Shown here: positions 30,343-31,084 of the stretch, piece after piece
Layout of the letters: every line of letters starts with the position of its first letter
How positions within the stretch are numbered: the first letter of the stretch is position 1
Assembly: GCA_965368515.1 (NCBI GenBank)
Contig: CBDUNF010000017.1
Coordinates: forward strand, 1-31,084
DNA: 31,084 nt
Source: JAAETI01 sp965368515
GTDB lineage: Bacteria > Actinomycetota > Acidimicrobiia > Spongiisociales > UBA5794
Direction of reading: 5' to 3'
Made by a program: the position numbers and the translations under genes
Notes under the pieces: model-generated
What the model saw: the letters and a program-made list of their open reading frames with translations, nothing else
What the model was told of the DNA's origin: nothing
The model's database searches: none

Positions 30343-31062
30343 ATGAGAGACCTGACCGGGCAAGTCGTAGCGATCACCGGCGCCAGCGCAGGGATGGGTG
30401 CAGCAACCGCAAGAGCCCTAGTCGCCGAGGGGGCCAAGGTTGCCCTCGGCGCACGTCGTGGGGGCAGGCTGGATGCCATTGTCGCCGATCTCGGAGAATC
30501 CTCCGTGGCGGTTGAAATGGATGTCCGTGATCCTGACGGGTCTCGCCGCCTCGTTGCAGAAGCTATTGACAAATTCGGGCGCATCGACGCGGTAGTGGCC
30601 AATGCAGGTATTGGCGCGTACGGCGGGATCATGGATCTCACCGACGACGCACTCCAAGAGATGATGGACATCAACGTAGCCGGAACGGTGTGGCCGATTC
30701 GAGCGGCGGTCCCCCACTTCCTCGAGCGGGGGGAGGGCGACATCGTAATTGTGTCCTCGGTTGCCGGGCTGCGTGGAGCGGGCGACGAGGCTGTCTATGC
30801 GGCAACCAAATTCGCACAGGTCGGTCTTGCCGGCGGCCTTGATCGGGAACTCAGGGAGAAGAACATCAGGGTGAGCACCATCTGCCCGGGCGGGACGGCT
30901 ACCGAGTTTGCGATGGGTGCCGGACGGACACCGGACATGCCGGGCCTCGACAACATGATGCGCCCGGAGAACATCGCCGATGCGATTGTGACCGTCCTTC
31001 GCCAACCCAAGTCTATGCGCACCCTCATCTGGTCCATGCGCAGCATCGACGAACAAGACTAA
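30343..31062 (+). CDS. SDR family oxidoreductase (NADP-dependent type)
   Basis: 239 aa. Classical SDR: ITGASAGMG nucleotide loop, GARR after beta2 (two Arg indicate NADP preference), NAGIG, IVIVSSVAGLRG (Ser), YAATKFAQVGL (Tyr, Lys) and ICPGGTATEF. It resembles the YdfG/serine 3-dehydrogenase-like group of broad-substrate reductases. The substrate is unknown. GGAG lies about 7 nt before the ATG. The final 22 bases of the window after the stop show nothing. Confidence 0.88.
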   Translation: MRDLTGQVVAITGASAGMGAATARALVAEGAKVALGARRGGRLDAIVADLGESSVAVEMDVRDPDGSRRLVAEAIDKFGRIDAVVANAGIGAYGGIMDLTDDALQEMMDINVAGTVWPIRAAVPHFLERGEGDIVIVSSVAGLRGAGDEAVYAATKFAQVGLAGGLDRELREKNIRVSTICPGGTATEFAMGAGRTPDMPGLDNMMRPENIADAIVTVLRQPKSMRTLIWSMRSIDEQD

Positions 31063-31084
31063 CCCCAACCGTTCTTGCGTATCT

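Noticed and set aside
1..31084. CRISPR arrays, tRNA, rRNA, transposase or integrase genes
   Set aside because: No regularly spaced repeats, cloverleaf sequences or recombinase proteins were seen on either strand.

Overview
The window looks like chromosomal DNA of a high-GC actinobacterium, plausibly Acidimicrobiia or a relative. The grounds are GC-rich codon usage, frequent GTG/TTG starts, Thr/Ala/Pro-rich linkers in exported proteins, a DtxR-type iron regulator, an ECF sigma factor and many genes that appear leaderless. Taxonomy is an inference; there is no rRNA to anchor it. I recognise 34 protein genes and no RNA genes, CRISPR arrays or transposases. The largest gap without a gene is about 225 bases.

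Layout. 1-4126 (minus): a cell-envelope block of a pyrophosphatase, a DUF4956 membrane protein translationally coupled to a VTC-type polyphosphate-polymerase-like protein, and a beta-helix lipoprotein (DUF4353 type). The lipoprotein and DUF4956 genes share the same promoter architecture, an 11-bp-spaced tandem CCCAG operator next to a -10 box. 4352-9350: a secreted protein of unknown function, a YciI-like protein, a secreted 5'-nucleotidase/UshA-type phosphoesterase, and a divergent acetyltransferase/MFS pair. 9340-12713 (minus): TlpA-like thioredoxin, alpha/beta hydrolase, LLM flavin oxidoreductase and SRPBCC protein. 12872-14284: PLP-dependent decarboxylase.

14473-17626 is the most unusual part. 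It holds a small four-helix membrane protein, a secreted Cu/Zn-SOD-like protein, an ECF sigma factor, a membrane-bound putative anti-sigma factor whose sensor domain is a paralogue of the small membrane protein, and a multi-pass membrane protein. Two matching ECF-type promoters (GTGTCACCCG-N15-CGTCTGTA) precede the first and last genes. The whole segment is bracketed by an exact 32-bp direct repeat, one copy being the 3' end of the decarboxylase gene, as if the module had been inserted there.

17763-21821: a tightly coupled four-gene operon that reads as a non-phosphorylative L-fucose-type (6-deoxy-sugar acid) pathway: KDF-dehydrogenase-like SDR, FAH-family hydrolase, IlvD/EDD-type dehydratase and a second SDR. 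21922: tandem GNAT protein. 22896-26341: a ferrous-iron operon (DtxR-like regulator, FeoA, FeoB, FeoC-like) with a perfect DtxR-type palindrome on the start codon of the regulator. 26330-31062: TetR regulator, Tyr/dual-specificity phosphatase, DM13 protein, SRPBCC protein, HTH_42 winged-helix protein and an SDR.

Six genes lack a Shine-Dalgarno sequence and have a TAnnnT box ending 6-7 nt before the start codon, which suggests leaderless transcription.
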